64,000 bases of DNA, from NCBI RefSeq assembly GCF_014650995.1, contig NZ_BMWA01000021.1:1-64000 (forward strand), given 5' to 3'. This document shows, piece after piece, positions 1 through 10,085 of the stretch; within the stretch, counting starts at the first letter, position 1; each line of letters begins with the position of its first letter. The translations under genes were made by a program, and so were the position numbers. Origin of the DNA: Streptomyces viridiviolaceus (lineage in GTDB: Bacteria; Actinomycetota; Actinomycetes; Streptomycetales; Streptomycetaceae). The notes beneath the pieces are model-generated. The model did no database searches, had not been told where the DNA came from, and saw nothing but the letters and a program-made list of their open reading frames with translations.

Positions 1-314
1 TCACTCCGCGGCCCACTACACTCCAGCCGCCCGGCGAAATCCGCAGGTCAGACAGCGAAATCCTGCTGGAGTACTAGGCAGGGGTCGGCTTCTCCCCTGT
101 CGAGTGGCTGGCGATGCGGCCCAAAGGCGCAAGGAGCCTCGGACGGCAGGTAACCCGGTCCAGTTTCCAGCCCCCGCCGGCGTCAAACCAGGAAGGAGCT
201 GGTCCTCATCCCTTCGGCCGCACTTTCTCACTCCCTTGGCGCCATTGAATGGCTGGACCAACACGCTACGCGGAGTGTGTTCGGGGGGCTCAAGTTCACC
301 CGAAGGAGAGAGCC
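1..314. other. no recognisable gene upstream of the esterase
   Basis: Open frames exist here on both strands, but none has convincing protein features; they read as Arg/Pro/Ser-rich shadows. The last 15 bases carry a purine-rich ribosome binding site (GAAGGAGAG) for the esterase at 315. The left end may hold the tail of a gene outside the window, but nothing identifies it. Confidence 0.5.
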
Positions 315-1451
315 ATGCACGCACCTGGCGGACGGCAACGTCGCAGGATCGTTCTCGCCGCGGCGACCGCGGTTGCCACCGGCACCGCCCTGACCGGCTA
401 CTCCGCTGTCCCGGCGGCTTCATCCGACTTGCCTGCCGCCGCGGTAGCAGGTGGCAACCCGGGCGGCGGCACCTCGGAGAACGACGTGGCCTGCGGCAAT
501 CCGCCCGTCAAGCTCGACCGCATCACCCAGGACTTCGTCAACGGGCTGGCTGCGCAGAACCCGCCGCCGTTGTCCGAGCTCACCATCGAGGAGGCCCGTG
601 ACGTACTGAACGGCCTGCAGGCCGGTCCGGTGGACAAGCTGCCGGTGGACATCACCGAGAAGACGATCAAGGGCGGCCCCACCGGTGAGGTGTCGCTGCG
701 GATCGTCCGCCCCAAGGGCTCCAAGGGCACGCTGCCGGGTCTCGTCTTCGTCCACGGCGGCGGCTGGGTGCTGGGCAACGCGCAGACCCACGACCGACTG
801 GTGCGCCAGCTCGCCCACGGCGCCGACGCGGCGGTCGTCTTCGTCAACTACACCCCGTCCCCGGAGGCGCGGTACCCCGTCGCCATCGAGCAGGCGTATC
901 ACGCCTCGAAATGGGTCGCCGAGCACGGCCACGAGATCGGCATCGACGGCAGTCGGCTGGCCATCGCCGGCGACTCGGTCGGCGGCGACATGACCGCCGC
1001 TGTGACCATGATGGCCAAGGAACGCGGTGGGGTGACGTTCCGCAAGCAGGCACTGCTGTACCCGGTCACGGACGCCGACTTCGACACCGCCTCGTACCAG
1101 CGTTTCGCGGAGAACTGCTGGCTCACCACGGTGAACATGAAGTGGTTCTGGGACCAGTACGCCCCGGACGCGTCCGACCGTGAGGAACCGCTCGCCTCGC
1201 CCAACAAGGCGACCACCGAGCAGCTTCGCGGACTGCCCCCGGCACTGATCATCACCGACTCCGACGTGCTGCTGGACGGAGCAAGGACCTACGTCGGCAA
1301 GCTCCGCGCCGCCGGGGTCCAGGTGGAATACCACCACTACCCGGAAGTCGTGCACGACTTCATGATGCTCGACGCCCTGCGCGACACCTGGTCGGCCAAG
1401 GACGCGGTCACCAAGACCAGCGACGCTCTCCGCCGCGCCCTGCACGACTGA
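315..1451 (+). CDS. secreted alpha/beta hydrolase, HSL/GDXG esterase family
   Basis: Predicted 378-residue serine esterase or lipase of the hormone-sensitive-lipase type. The ATG at 315 is chosen over an upstream ATG at 249 because GAAGGAGAG lies just before it and because it gives a classical exported N-terminus (RQRRR then a hydrophobic stretch at about residues 12-36). The oxyanion motif HGGGW is at 147-151 and the nucleophile elbow GDSVGG at 219-224 (Ser221). Asp317 (DVLLD) and His347 (VVHDF) complete the triad. Family members hydrolyse short acyl esters. The substrate cannot be read from sequence. It is followed by two strong hairpins and a convergent exporter gene, so it is probably monocistronic. 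Confidence 0.85.
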   Translation: MHAPGGRQRRRIVLAAATAVATGTALTGYSAVPAASSDLPAAAVAGGNPGGGTSENDVACGNPPVKLDRITQDFVNGLAAQNPPPLSELTIEEARDVLNGLQAGPVDKLPVDITEKTIKGGPTGEVSLRIVRPKGSKGTLPGLVFVHGGGWVLGNAQTHDRLVRQLAHGADAAVVFVNYTPSPEARYPVAIEQAYHASKWVAEHGHEIGIDGSRLAIAGDSVGGDMTAAVTMMAKERGGVTFRKQALLYPVTDADFDTASYQRFAENCWLTTVNMKWFWDQYAPDASDREEPLASPNKATTEQLRGLPPALIITDSDVLLDGARTYVGKLRAAGVQVEYHHYPEVVHDFMMLDALRDTWSAKDAVTKTSDALRRALHD

Positions 1452-1648
1452 CATCGGTCCCGGGCCACGGCGAGACGTCCCGCCGCCCGCAGCGGAACCG
1501 CTACGGGCGGCGGAGCGCTTACTTCAGGCGCCTTCGGCGGCCTGGACCTTTGCCAGGGTGCTGTCGGCGTCGAACGGCGGGAAGCCCGCGAAGGACCGGC
1601 CTTCCGTACGCCGACGTCCGGCAGGGCCAGGCGGAAGGGCGAAAAGCA

Positions 1649-1686
1649 CCACCCTGCACCTCCGCGTCGTGCGGGGTGCAGGGTGG
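1649..1686. terminator. 12-bp perfect hairpin between convergent genes
   Basis: A 12-bp perfect inverted repeat (left arm 1649-1660, right arm 1675-1686) with a further CCGC/GCGG pairing inside the 14-base loop. It lies between the esterase (+) and the MMPL gene (-), so it could end transcripts from both sides. Confidence 0.7.
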
Positions 1687-1689
1687 GAT

Positions 1690-1730
1690 CCGAGGCCGTC
1701 GACGTCCCCCACGTACGTGGACGGCCTCGG
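1690..1730. terminator. second hairpin between convergent genes
   Basis: An 11-bp perfect inverted repeat (CCGAGGCCGTC at 1690-1700, complement at 1720-1730). Its 19-base loop itself contains the palindrome CACGTACGTG. It ends 18 bases from the stop codon of the MMPL gene and forms a tandem pair with the hairpin at 1649. Confidence 0.65.
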
Positions 1731-1747
1731 AGGTCGGTGCGGCCCGG

Positions 1748-3967
1748 TCAGACCCGGGCAGCCGTCTTGGAGCGCTGGGTCTCCTTCTCGGCCTCTGAGC
1801 GCGCGGTCGGAATCGCAGCGGGCAGACGTGCGCCTTCGATGTCGACGTCCGGCAGCAGTCGGTCCAGCCAGCGAGGCATGCTCCACGCGCGTCGTCCGAG
1901 CAGGGCCATGGCGGCGGGCACGAGCGTCATGCGGACGACGAAGGCGTCGATGAACACTCCGAAGGCGAGTGAGAAGCCGATGGCCTTGACGATCGGGTCG
2001 TCGTTGAAGATGAAGCCGCCGAAGACCGCAACCATGATCAGTGCGGCGGCCACGACGACCCGTGCACTGTTGGAGACGCCCTGGGCGATCGCGTCGGCCG
2101 CGTTCTTGTTGTGCTCGTAGTGCTCGCGCATCCGGCTGACGAGGAACACCTCGTAGTCCATGGCGAGGCCGAAGAGCACACCGGTGAGGAGGATCGGGAG
2201 GAAGCTGGTGACTGGTCCGACGGCCGACACGTCGAGCAGGCCGTTCAGGTGGCCCTGCTGGAAGATCCAAACCGAAGCGCCCAGGCTCGCGCCGACCGAG
2301 AGCAGGAATCCGAGTGCCGCCTTGAGGGGAACGAGGACCGAGCGGAAGGCGATGGCCAGCAGGAGCAGGGCAAGAAGGACGATGACGCCGATGAACAGGG
2401 GCAGTGCGTCGCCGAGCTTGTCGGCGACGTCGATCGCCATGGCCGTCTGTCCGGTGACGTAGAGAGCTCCGCCCACGTCGGCGACCTCGGGTGCCTGATC
2501 GCGCATGCGGTGGACCAGGTCGGTGGTGGCCCCTGCATCAGGACTCGACTTCGGCACCACGGCCATGACCATGACGTCGCCAGAAGGGCTGGGCACGGGG
2601 GGCGAGACGGCGGCCACGTTCTTGTCGGCGACGAGCGTTTCGCGTAGATGGGTCACGGCGCCCTGCCGCTGGTCCTCCGGGATGTTCTCGGTGTCGACGA
2701 CGGTGATGAGGGTGGCGTTGAAGCCGGGACCGAAGCCCTCGCTGAGCAGGTCGTAGCTCTTGTGCTGGGTACTGGCCTCGGGCTGGGCGGCGTAGCTGGG
2801 CAGTCCGAGGCGCAGGTCACGGGCAGGCAGGGCCAGTGTCAGCAGGCCCAGGGCACCGGCGGCCAGGACGACGGCCGGCGCGCGGGTGACGCCGCGGGCC
2901 CAGGCCAGGCCCCAGGAGCCCGGGGCGCGGTTCTTGCGCGTGTTCTTCCGCTCGGGCCGGCGAGGGCGCATCCGTTCGCCGAACACTCCGAGTACGGCCG
3001 GGAGCAGGCTGACGGCGACCAGGACGGCTATCAGGACGGTTCCGGCGCCGGCGAGGCCCATGATCGTGAGGAACGGGATGCCGGTGATGGCCAGGGCGGC
3101 GAGTGCGATGACGACCGTTGCGCCGGCGAAGACGACGGCGCTGCCGGCGGTGGCGGTGGCGCGTGCGATCGACTCCTCCCAGCTGGTGTCGGGGTCGGCG
3201 AGCTGTTCGCGGTGCCGGGATATGACGAACAGCGCGTAGTCGATGCCGACTGCGAGGCCGATCATCAGGGCCAGTACGGTCGCGGTGCCTGTCATTTCCA
3301 CGAAGCCGGAGACGAACATCGTGCCGAGCAGGCCGACGGCGACTCCGAGGAGCGCGGTCAGCAGGGGCAGTCCGGCCGCCACGATGGAGCCGAGTGCGAC
3401 GGCGAGGACCACGAAGGCGATGACGACACCGACGAGTTCGGCGGGGCCTCCTGCTTCGGTCTGCGGGAGCATGGCGGAGCCGCCCAGCTCGACCTGCATC
3501 CCGGCATCGCGCAGGGGCTCGACGGCGGTGGCGAGCTCTTCCTTGGCCTCTTCCGTCACCCTGGGAGCTTCGTCCTTGAACCGGACGTCGGAGTAGGCGA
3601 TGGTCCGGTCGGTCGACACGGCGCCGACCCTGGTCGGCTGGGCGACGTCGATGACGCCTTCCACCGTCGCCGCCTCGCGCAGGACGCTGTCGAGGACCTT
3701 CTGCTGCGCCGGATCCGTGAGGGTCTCCCCCTCCGGGGCGGCGACCACGATGCGTACGACACCACCGGCAGCGGGTGGGAACTTGGCCTTGAGAAGGTCC
3801 TGCGCCTCCTGTGCTTCGACGCCGGGGATGGTGAACTCCGTGGACGTCTTTCCATGGAGGGTCACCCCCAGACCGCCGACGACAGCGAGAAGGAGTATCC
3901 AGGTCGCGATCACCCAGCGGCGGCGGCGAACCATCCAGCGCGCCCAGGCGTACAGGCGTGAGGCCAT
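1748..3967 (-). CDS. MMPL-family RND exporter
   Basis: 739-residue membrane transporter of the MmpL/RND superfamily, which exports lipids or hydrophobic drugs using proton motive force. The start at 3967 (MASRLYAWARWMVRRRRW) has an AGGA ribosome site; an upstream ATG at 4018 would only add residues unlike the family. One membrane helix near residues 17-38 is followed by a periplasmic loop and a helix bundle from about 175 to 345. The second half repeats this plan. Proton-relay GxDY-type motifs are seen at about 241-244 (GIDYALF) and 600 (AMDYEVF). It is divergent from the TetR gene at 4117 with a dyad operator between them, so it is probably repressed by that TetR protein and induced by its substrate. 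Confidence 0.88.
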   Translation of the reverse strand: MASRLYAWARWMVRRRRWVIATWILLLAVVGGLGVTLHGKTSTEFTIPGVEAQEAQDLLKAKFPPAAGGVVRIVVAAPEGETLTDPAQQKVLDSVLREAATVEGVIDVAQPTRVGAVSTDRTIAYSDVRFKDEAPRVTEEAKEELATAVEPLRDAGMQVELGGSAMLPQTEAGGPAELVGVVIAFVVLAVALGSIVAAGLPLLTALLGVAVGLLGTMFVSGFVEMTGTATVLALMIGLAVGIDYALFVISRHREQLADPDTSWEESIARATATAGSAVVFAGATVVIALAALAITGIPFLTIMGLAGAGTVLIAVLVAVSLLPAVLGVFGERMRPRRPERKNTRKNRAPGSWGLAWARGVTRAPAVVLAAGALGLLTLALPARDLRLGLPSYAAQPEASTQHKSYDLLSEGFGPGFNATLITVVDTENIPEDQRQGAVTHLRETLVADKNVAAVSPPVPSPSGDVMVMAVVPKSSPDAGATTDLVHRMRDQAPEVADVGGALYVTGQTAMAIDVADKLGDALPLFIGVIVLLALLLLAIAFRSVLVPLKAALGFLLSVGASLGASVWIFQQGHLNGLLDVSAVGPVTSFLPILLTGVLFGLAMDYEVFLVSRMREHYEHNKNAADAIAQGVSNSARVVVAAALIMVAVFGGFIFNDDPIVKAIGFSLAFGVFIDAFVVRMTLVPAAMALLGRRAWSMPRWLDRLLPDVDIEGARLPAAIPTARSEAEKETQRSKTAARV

Positions 3968-4072
3968 CGAAGCATTCCTAACCGGTCGAGACCCTGACCA
4001 GGAGGAGGTCAGGGGCACAGGCGTGATGACGGGGCGGAGCGGTACACCGCACGAATTGCATAGTACTGCATT

Positions 4073-4090
4073 TTTACAGTCGACGGTAAA
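4073..4090. promoter_or_regulatory. TetR-type operator, 18-bp palindrome
   Basis: TTTACAGTCGACGGTAAA is a dyad with one mismatched pair out of nine. A third half-site-like copy (GACCGATGGTAAA) follows at 4096-4108, just before the TetR start. The position between the divergent exporter and repressor genes is typical of an autoregulated TetR operator. Confidence 0.65.
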
Positions 4091-4116
4091 TTAGCGACCG
4101 ATGGTAAAGTTGCACC

Positions 4117-4686
<570 letters not shown>

Positions 4687-4707
4687 TCCGGCGCGCGTGC
4701 CGCACGG

Positions 4708-5661
4708 TCATCGCAGCGCCGCGCCCTCGGGACGATCGGCCGGACTCGGGCCGCCCTGGATCGCCCGGAGGATGTCCGGCTCGCGGTCGCGGACCGTCGT
4801 CGCGGCGTCGACGAACGCGGCGACGAGCGGGTTCAGTTGGCCGGCCCGGTGGGCCACGGCGACGACCGAGCCAGGGTAGTCGTCGATCGAGAGGAAACGG
4901 ACGCCCGGGTGCGGCGAGTAGCGGCGGGCCGCCGCGGGGGTGATGTTGCAGGCCATCCCGGCGGCGACCACTTCCACTTCCTCGCTCTGTGAGTGCGTCT
5001 CGACGACGTTCCGCGCGGGCCTGCCGCCCCGGTGGCCGGCCAGGGTCCAGAAGTCGCGCCAGACAGTGTCGTCGGTGCGGCCTATGGCGATCGGTTCGTC
5101 GAGGAGGTCCTGCACCCGGACGCGGTCGCGGGAGCTGAGCGGATGCGCCGCGCTCACCCCCACCACGCAGGGCTCGGTGAACAGGGGCGCCGTCACGAGA
5201 GTGCGGGCGGAGCTCGGCAGCCGCACGAACGCGACGTCGGTGGTGGCCGTCGCCAGGCCGGCGGAGGGGTCGGAGAAGTCGAACTCGTGCAGCTCCACAC
5301 GGACTTCGGGATGCCGGCCGGTGAACTCGCTCAGGATGAGCGTGGTCAGTTCGAGGGCCGCGCCGACGACGAAACCCACCCGCAGGGTGGCCTGTTCCCC
5401 CCGGCCCACTCGCCTGGCCTCGGCCACGCCCCGGTCGAAGCAGGCCAGCATCTCGCGGGCGGTCGCGAGGAACACCTGTCCTGCAGGCGTCAGCTCCACA
5501 CTGCGGGACGTGCGCCGCAGCAACAGCGTTCCGACCTGCTCCTCCAGCTCGGCGATCTGTTTGCTCAGCGACTGCTGGGCGACGAAGAGCTTCGCCGCGG
5601 CGCGGGTGAAGTGCAACTCCTCGGCCACCGTGACGAAGGCACGCAGGCGACGCAGGTTCAT
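4708..5661 (-). CDS. LysR family regulator of the divergent ceramidase operon
   Basis: 317-residue LysR-type regulator. The winged HTH occupies residues 1-60 (MNLRRLRAFVTVAEELHFTRAA, then QQSLSKQIAELEEQ) and the co-inducer domain runs from about 90. The ATG at 5661 is preferred to a GTG at 5667 because GGAGG lies 8 bases before the ATG and only 2 before the GTG. It is divergent, across about 100 bases, from the aldehyde dehydrogenase gene that opens the operon at 5762. It is the likely activator of that operon. The gap also contains a direct repeat CCATGAGCCA at 5729 and 5743. Confidence 0.85.
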   Translation of the reverse strand: MNLRRLRAFVTVAEELHFTRAAAKLFVAQQSLSKQIAELEEQVGTLLLRRTSRSVELTPAGQVFLATAREMLACFDRGVAEARRVGRGEQATLRVGFVVGAALELTTLILSEFTGRHPEVRVELHEFDFSDPSAGLATATTDVAFVRLPSSARTLVTAPLFTEPCVVGVSAAHPLSSRDRVRVQDLLDEPIAIGRTDDTVWRDFWTLAGHRGGRPARNVVETHSQSEEVEVVAAGMACNITPAAARRYSPHPGVRFLSIDDYPGSVVAVAHRAGQLNPLVAAFVDAATTVRDREPDILRAIQGGPSPADRPEGAALR

Positions 5662-5761
5662 ATCCACAACCTCCGGATTGTAGATGCCGTCGATTTTGGT
5701 GTTTCACCTCACACTCGGCTCGCCGCCACCATGAGCCATCCGCCATGAGCCAAGGGGAGAG

Positions 5762-7249
5762 ATGACCTCTACCACAGCCGTCGGCCACGCCGACGACCGG
5801 GGCGCCGCCCCGGGTGACGCCGAAGCCATCGCCGAGCTGCACGAGGCGTTCGCCGCGCAGCGGGCGGCCGTTCTCCGCAACCCCGCACCGGACACCGACC
5901 AGCGACGCCGGAACCTGGGCACGCTGGTCGAAGTGATCAGCGAGTACCGGCACCGGATCCGGCAGGCGCTGTCGGCGGACTTCGCGGTGCATCCCGAAGG
6001 GTTCGCCGATCTCGTCGAAGTCCTCGGGGTCTCCGGGCGGGCCGCCTTCGCCGCCCAGCACCTCGACGAGTGGATGACTCCCGAGCCCCGTCTCTCCGAT
6101 GCCGGGCTCCTGGGAACGGCGCAGGTCGAGATGGCCTACCAGCCCAAGGGGGTCATCGGCCTGATCTCGCCCTGGAACTTCCCGTTCGAGCTCTCCCTCG
6201 GTCCCCTCGCCGACATGCTCGCCGCCGGCAACCGGGTCGTCATGAAACCGTCGGAGTACACCCCGGCGTGTTCGGCCCTGCTGCGCGAGATGATGGCGGA
6301 GGCCTTCGACCCGGACCAGGTCACCGTCGTCACGGGCGGTCTGGAGCTGGCACGCGTGTTCCCGGCCCTGCCGTGGGACCACCTGCTGTACACGGGCAAT
6401 CCCGAGGTCGGACGCCTGGTCGCCCGGGCGGCCGCCGAGAACCTGGTGCCGACCACGCTCGAACTCGGCGGCAAGTGCCCCGCGATCGTGAACGAGGACA
6501 GCGTCACCGCCGACACGGTCGCGCAGATCGTCGGGGCGAAGCTGGTCAAGAACGGGCAGATGTGCATCAGCGTCGACTACTGTCTGGTGCCCCGCGAGGA
6601 CATGGCCCGCTTCACCGAGCTGGTGCTGGCGCATCTGCGCGAGCGGGTGCCGGGCTTCGCGTCCTCCCCGGATTGTACGGGCATCATCACTGCACGCCAC
6701 CTGAACCGGCTCGTCGGCCTCGTCGAGGAGGCGAAGGCCCGGGGCGTGCAGGTGATACAAGTCGATGACGCGGGCCCGGACCCGGTCACCCGCCGGATGC
6801 CGCTGACCCTCGTGATCGACCCGCCGGACGACCTCGCGCTGATGCGGGAGGAGATCTTCGGCCCGATCCTGCCGGTCAAGCCCTACGACCGGATCGAAGA
6901 CGCGGTCGCCTACGTCAACGAGGGCGAGCGGCCGTTGGGTCTGTACGTCTTCGCGCAGGACCGTGACGTCGCGGAACGGGTCCTGGCCACCACCGTCTCC
7001 GGAGGGGCGTGCGTCAACACCTGCGCGGTGCAGGGTGGTGTGCCGGACCTCGGCTTCGGCGGGATCGGACGCAGCGGCCACGGACGCCACCACGGCTTCG
7101 ACGGCTTCAGGGAGTTCTCCAACCCGCGGGGCATCGTCAGGCGCGGCGGCGACGATCTGATCGACGTCATGTTCCCGCCCTACGGGGAGCTGCTCGACGG
7201 GATCGTCGCCCACGCGCTCGGTTCCGCGGAGACGAGGGGCACCGAATGA
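5762..7249 (+). CDS. aldehyde dehydrogenase, coniferyl-aldehyde/ALDH3-like clade
   Basis: 495-residue NAD(P)-dependent aldehyde dehydrogenase. Cofactor-binding SPWNFPF is near residue 136 and catalytic Glu234 lies in LELGGKCP. Catalytic Cys268 is in NGQMCISVD. The overall pattern (RRNLGTLVEVI near the N-terminus, LELGGK followed by C-P, the GGIGRSGHGRHHG ending) matches the coniferyl aldehyde dehydrogenase group. That group is related to ALDH3 enzymes, which include fatty aldehyde dehydrogenases. A strong AAGGGGAGAG site precedes the ATG. Its stop overlaps the start of the permease gene (ATGA), so it is the first gene of a coupled operon. It may oxidise a long-chain or aromatic aldehyde made by the downstream enzymes. 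Confidence 0.85.
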   Translation: MTSTTAVGHADDRGAAPGDAEAIAELHEAFAAQRAAVLRNPAPDTDQRRRNLGTLVEVISEYRHRIRQALSADFAVHPEGFADLVEVLGVSGRAAFAAQHLDEWMTPEPRLSDAGLLGTAQVEMAYQPKGVIGLISPWNFPFELSLGPLADMLAAGNRVVMKPSEYTPACSALLREMMAEAFDPDQVTVVTGGLELARVFPALPWDHLLYTGNPEVGRLVARAAAENLVPTTLELGGKCPAIVNEDSVTADTVAQIVGAKLVKNGQMCISVDYCLVPREDMARFTELVLAHLRERVPGFASSPDCTGIITARHLNRLVGLVEEAKARGVQVIQVDDAGPDPVTRRMPLTLVIDPPDDLALMREEIFGPILPVKPYDRIEDAVAYVNEGERPLGLYVFAQDRDVAERVLATTVSGGACVNTCAVQGGVPDLGFGGIGRSGHGRHHGFDGFREFSNPRGIVRRGGDDLIDVMFPPYGELLDGIVAHALGSAETRGTE

Positions 7250-8754
7250 CCGGGCCGGGCAGGCACCCGTCGGAAGACGAAGCGACGGTCGGCGAGTTCG
7301 GGTACACGCAGGAGCTGCAGCGGTCGCTGAGCTGGTTCTCGTTGTTCTCCGTGTCGTTCTCCGTCATGTCGATCGCGACCGGCGTCTTCCTCAATTTCAC
7401 TTTTGGGATCGCCCAGTTGGGGCCGGTGAGCATCTGGCTCTGGCCCGCGGTGGGCGTCGGTCAGCTGCTGGTCGCCCTGGTGCTCACCGAGCTGGGGACC
7501 AGGATCCCGCTGGCCGGCGCGGGCTACCAGTGGGGTTCACGGCTGGTCGGGCCCGCCTACGGGTGGTTCATCGGCGCGCTGGGCATCCTGTACGCCGCCG
7601 TTGGTGTGCCGGGCATCGTCTATCTTGCCGTCGCCCCGCTGACGGAGTACGTGCTCGGGATCGACGACGCCTCGCCTCGCACAACGCTGTTCATCGCGCT
7701 GCTGGTGCTCACCGTCGCCTATCTCGTCAACATCATCAGCGTGCAGGTCGCCGCCCGGATCAACAACGTCGCCGTGCTTGCGGAGATCCTCGGCACGGTC
7801 GTGCTGGCCGTCCTGCTGTTCGTCCTCTGGGTCACTGGGGCGAAGGACTCGGACCACGGCGTCGGGTACCTCACCGAGCATCACACGCTGCCCGGGCACT
7901 CCTACGGGTACGCCGTCGCTCTCGCCTCCCTGGTCGGTGTGTACACCCTGGCCGGCTTCGAGGCCGCCGCCGACGTGGCGGAGGAGGCGGTCGACGCCAA
8001 ACGCGTGCTGCCCCGGGCGATCCTCGGCAGTGTCGTGGTCTCGGTGGTGCTGGGCATGCTGGTACTGATCGGCTTCACCCTGGCCATACCCGGTGACGAG
8101 GTCCTCGCGGCCGGCGGTCTTCCCGCCGTGTTCCAGTACTGGCTCGGTGAGGGGCTCGCGCGCACCTTCGTGGGCGTGGTCGTCTTCGCGATGTTCGCGC
8201 TGATGGTGGTCTCCGCCGCCGTGATCGCGCGCCTGCTCTACGCGATGGCACGCGACAACATGCTCCCCGGTTCCGCCCTGCTGAGACGGGTCCACCCCAC
8301 GACGAAGACGCCTGTGCCCGCGCTGCTGGCCGGGTACGTGCTCAACGTCGCCGTCGTGATCTTCGGCTACAACAGCGCCAACGCCTTCGGCACCCTCGTC
8401 GGTGCCACGGCGGTGCTGCCGTACCTCGTCTATCTCCTGATCGTGCTCGCCTACGGCTTCCGGCGACGGCGGAGGCCGGCCGCGGTCGACGGAGATTTCG
8501 ACCTGGGCCGTTTCGCAGGCGTCGTGTTCGGCGCCTCCCTCGTCTACCTCGTCGCTGTCATCCTGACCCTGACGCTGCCGGACGAGTTCCGCAGAGCGAA
8601 CTACTACGTGCTCGGCGGGCTGGCCCTCGCGGCGTTGTGGTGGCTGGTCGGACTGCGGCCACGGCTGGAACGGGGCGAGGCAGGAGCACCACCCCTCCTC
8701 GATCAGCGTCACCCGCACGCCGACGGTCCCAACGCTCAGGAGGTCGAAGGATGA
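7246..8754 (+). CDS. APC-family amino acid/amine permease
   Basis: 502-residue integral membrane transporter of the amino acid-polyamine-organocation family with about 12 hydrophobic segments. The early signature near residues 25-60 (WFSLFSVSFSVMSIATGVF) and the conserved loop with GYAVALASLVGVYTLAGFE and ADVAEEAVDAKRVLPRAI are typical. The ATG overlaps the aldehyde dehydrogenase stop (ATGA) and its own stop overlaps the next start in the same way, which implies translational coupling. Relatives import amino acids, amines or GABA. In this operon it would be the uptake step for an amino-containing compound. Confidence 0.86.
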   Translation: MTGPGRHPSEDEATVGEFGYTQELQRSLSWFSLFSVSFSVMSIATGVFLNFTFGIAQLGPVSIWLWPAVGVGQLLVALVLTELGTRIPLAGAGYQWGSRLVGPAYGWFIGALGILYAAVGVPGIVYLAVAPLTEYVLGIDDASPRTTLFIALLVLTVAYLVNIISVQVAARINNVAVLAEILGTVVLAVLLFVLWVTGAKDSDHGVGYLTEHHTLPGHSYGYAVALASLVGVYTLAGFEAAADVAEEAVDAKRVLPRAILGSVVVSVVLGMLVLIGFTLAIPGDEVLAAGGLPAVFQYWLGEGLARTFVGVVVFAMFALMVVSAAVIARLLYAMARDNMLPGSALLRRVHPTTKTPVPALLAGYVLNVAVVIFGYNSANAFGTLVGATAVLPYLVYLLIVLAYGFRRRRRPAAVDGDFDLGRFAGVVFGASLVYLVAVILTLTLPDEFRRANYYVLGGLALAALWWLVGLRPRLERGEAGAPPLLDQRHPHADGPNAQEVEG

Positions 8755-10085
8755 AGAAGAAGGCTCCCACCGCCGGCACCTGGGTCAACTGGGCCGGTGA
8801 CGAATCCTGTACGCCCGGCCGGGCCCTGCAGCCCCGTTCGGTTGACGAGGTGGCCGCCGCGACCAAGCGGGCGACCGCGGAGGGCCGGACCGTCCGCGTC
8901 GTCGGCGCCGGCCACTCCTTCAACGACCAGGTCTGTACCGACGGCCTGCTGCTAAACCTGGACCGGATGAGCGGCCTGCGGCATGTCGACGCCGAGGCGG
9001 GACTCGTGACGGTCGGCGCAGGCACCCGCCTGAGCGATCTGAACCTCCAGCTCGCCCGCCACGGCCTCGCCCTGCCCAACCTCGGCGACATCGACCGGCA
9101 GAGCGTCGCGGGCGCCATGTCCACCGGCACCCACGGAACGGGCCGACGGCTGGGCAACCTCGCCACGCAGATCGAGTCCCTCGATCTCGTCCTGGCCGAC
9201 GGCACCAGGCTGACCTGTACCGAAGCCGAGGACGAGATCCTGCGGGCGGCCCGGGTGAGTCTGGGAGCGCTCGGCGTGATCACGAGCTACACCCTGCGCG
9301 TCGTACCGGCGTTCGCGCTGCGGGCGGAGACCAGGACCATGCCGCTCGCCCGGACCCTGGAGGGCCTGGACGACCTCGTCGACGGCAACGACCACTTCGA
9401 GTTCTTCCTCTTCCCCCACACCGACGCGGCCCTGGTCAAGCTGAACAACCGCACCGACGAGCCCATCCGGCCGCCCCGCGAACTCGCCAAAGCCGTCGCC
9501 GAGTTCGCCGAAAACAGCGTCTTCGACGCGGCGTGCCGGGCAGGACGCCGCTTCCCGTCCCAGATCTCGCGCCTGAACCGTGCCGTGACCCGGCTCATGG
9601 CTCCCTCGAGCCACGTCGACCAGAGCCACCGCGTTTTCGCCAGCAAGCGGTCGGTGCGGTTCACCGAGATGGAATGGGCCGTGCCCCGCGCGGCGTGCGC
9701 CGAGGTTCTCCGGGAGATCCTGCGAGTGATCGACCGCGACCGCCTGGACGTGGGGTTCCCGATCGAGGTGCGGTTCGTGGCCGGGGACGAGCTGTCCCAC
9801 CTCAGTCCGGCCTACGGACGCGAGACCGCCTACCTCGCCGTGCACATGTACCGGGGCATGCCGTGGGAGCGGTACTTCCGAAGTGTCCAGGAGATCGCCC
9901 TGGCCTTCGACGGGCGGCCGCACTGGGGCAAGCGGCATCTGATGACGGCCGAGGGACTCGCCGACCGCTACCCCGAGTGGGACCGGTTCCAGGCGGTCCG
10001 GTCGCGGCTCGATCCGCAGGGCACCTTCACCAACGCCCACCTGCGCCGCGTACTCGGGCCCGTCGGGGGGTCGGTGACATGCTGA
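8751..10085 (+). CDS. FAD-linked oxidase, D-arabinono-lactone/alditol oxidase family
   Basis: 444-residue flavoprotein of the vanillyl-alcohol-oxidase fold. The N-terminal FAD_binding_4 domain spans about residues 20-190. GAGHSF has His55 at the usual site of covalent FAD attachment, and GAMSTGTHGTG is the second FAD motif. The C-terminal ALO domain ends in the typical HWGKRH and DPQGTFTNAHL motifs. Relatives include Streptomyces alditol oxidase, which oxidises the terminal CH2OH of polyols with O2. Start ATG at 8751 overlaps the permease stop. Its end overlaps the next start by seven bases. A substrate with a terminal hydroxymethyl group beside an amino or hydroxyl carbon is plausible. Confidence 0.82.
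   Translation: MKKKAPTAGTWVNWAGDESCTPGRALQPRSVDEVAAATKRATAEGRTVRVVGAGHSFNDQVCTDGLLLNLDRMSGLRHVDAEAGLVTVGAGTRLSDLNLQLARHGLALPNLGDIDRQSVAGAMSTGTHGTGRRLGNLATQIESLDLVLADGTRLTCTEAEDEILRAARVSLGALGVITSYTLRVVPAFALRAETRTMPLARTLEGLDDLVDGNDHFEFFLFPHTDAALVKLNNRTDEPIRPPRELAKAVAEFAENSVFDAACRAGRRFPSQISRLNRAVTRLMAPSSHVDQSHRVFASKRSVRFTEMEWAVPRAACAEVLREILRVIDRDRLDVGFPIEVRFVAGDELSHLSPAYGRETAYLAVHMYRGMPWERYFRSVQEIALAFDGRPHWGKRHLMTAEGLADRYPEWDRFQAVRSRLDPQGTFTNAHLRRVLGPVGGSVTC

Noticed and set aside
1524..1747. Protein-like minus-strand tail (SFAGFPPFDADSTLAKVQAA) past the MMPL gene
   Set aside because: Interesting residues but no start, no upstream homology, and the region is occupied by two terminator hairpins; could be a tiny relic but not supportable.
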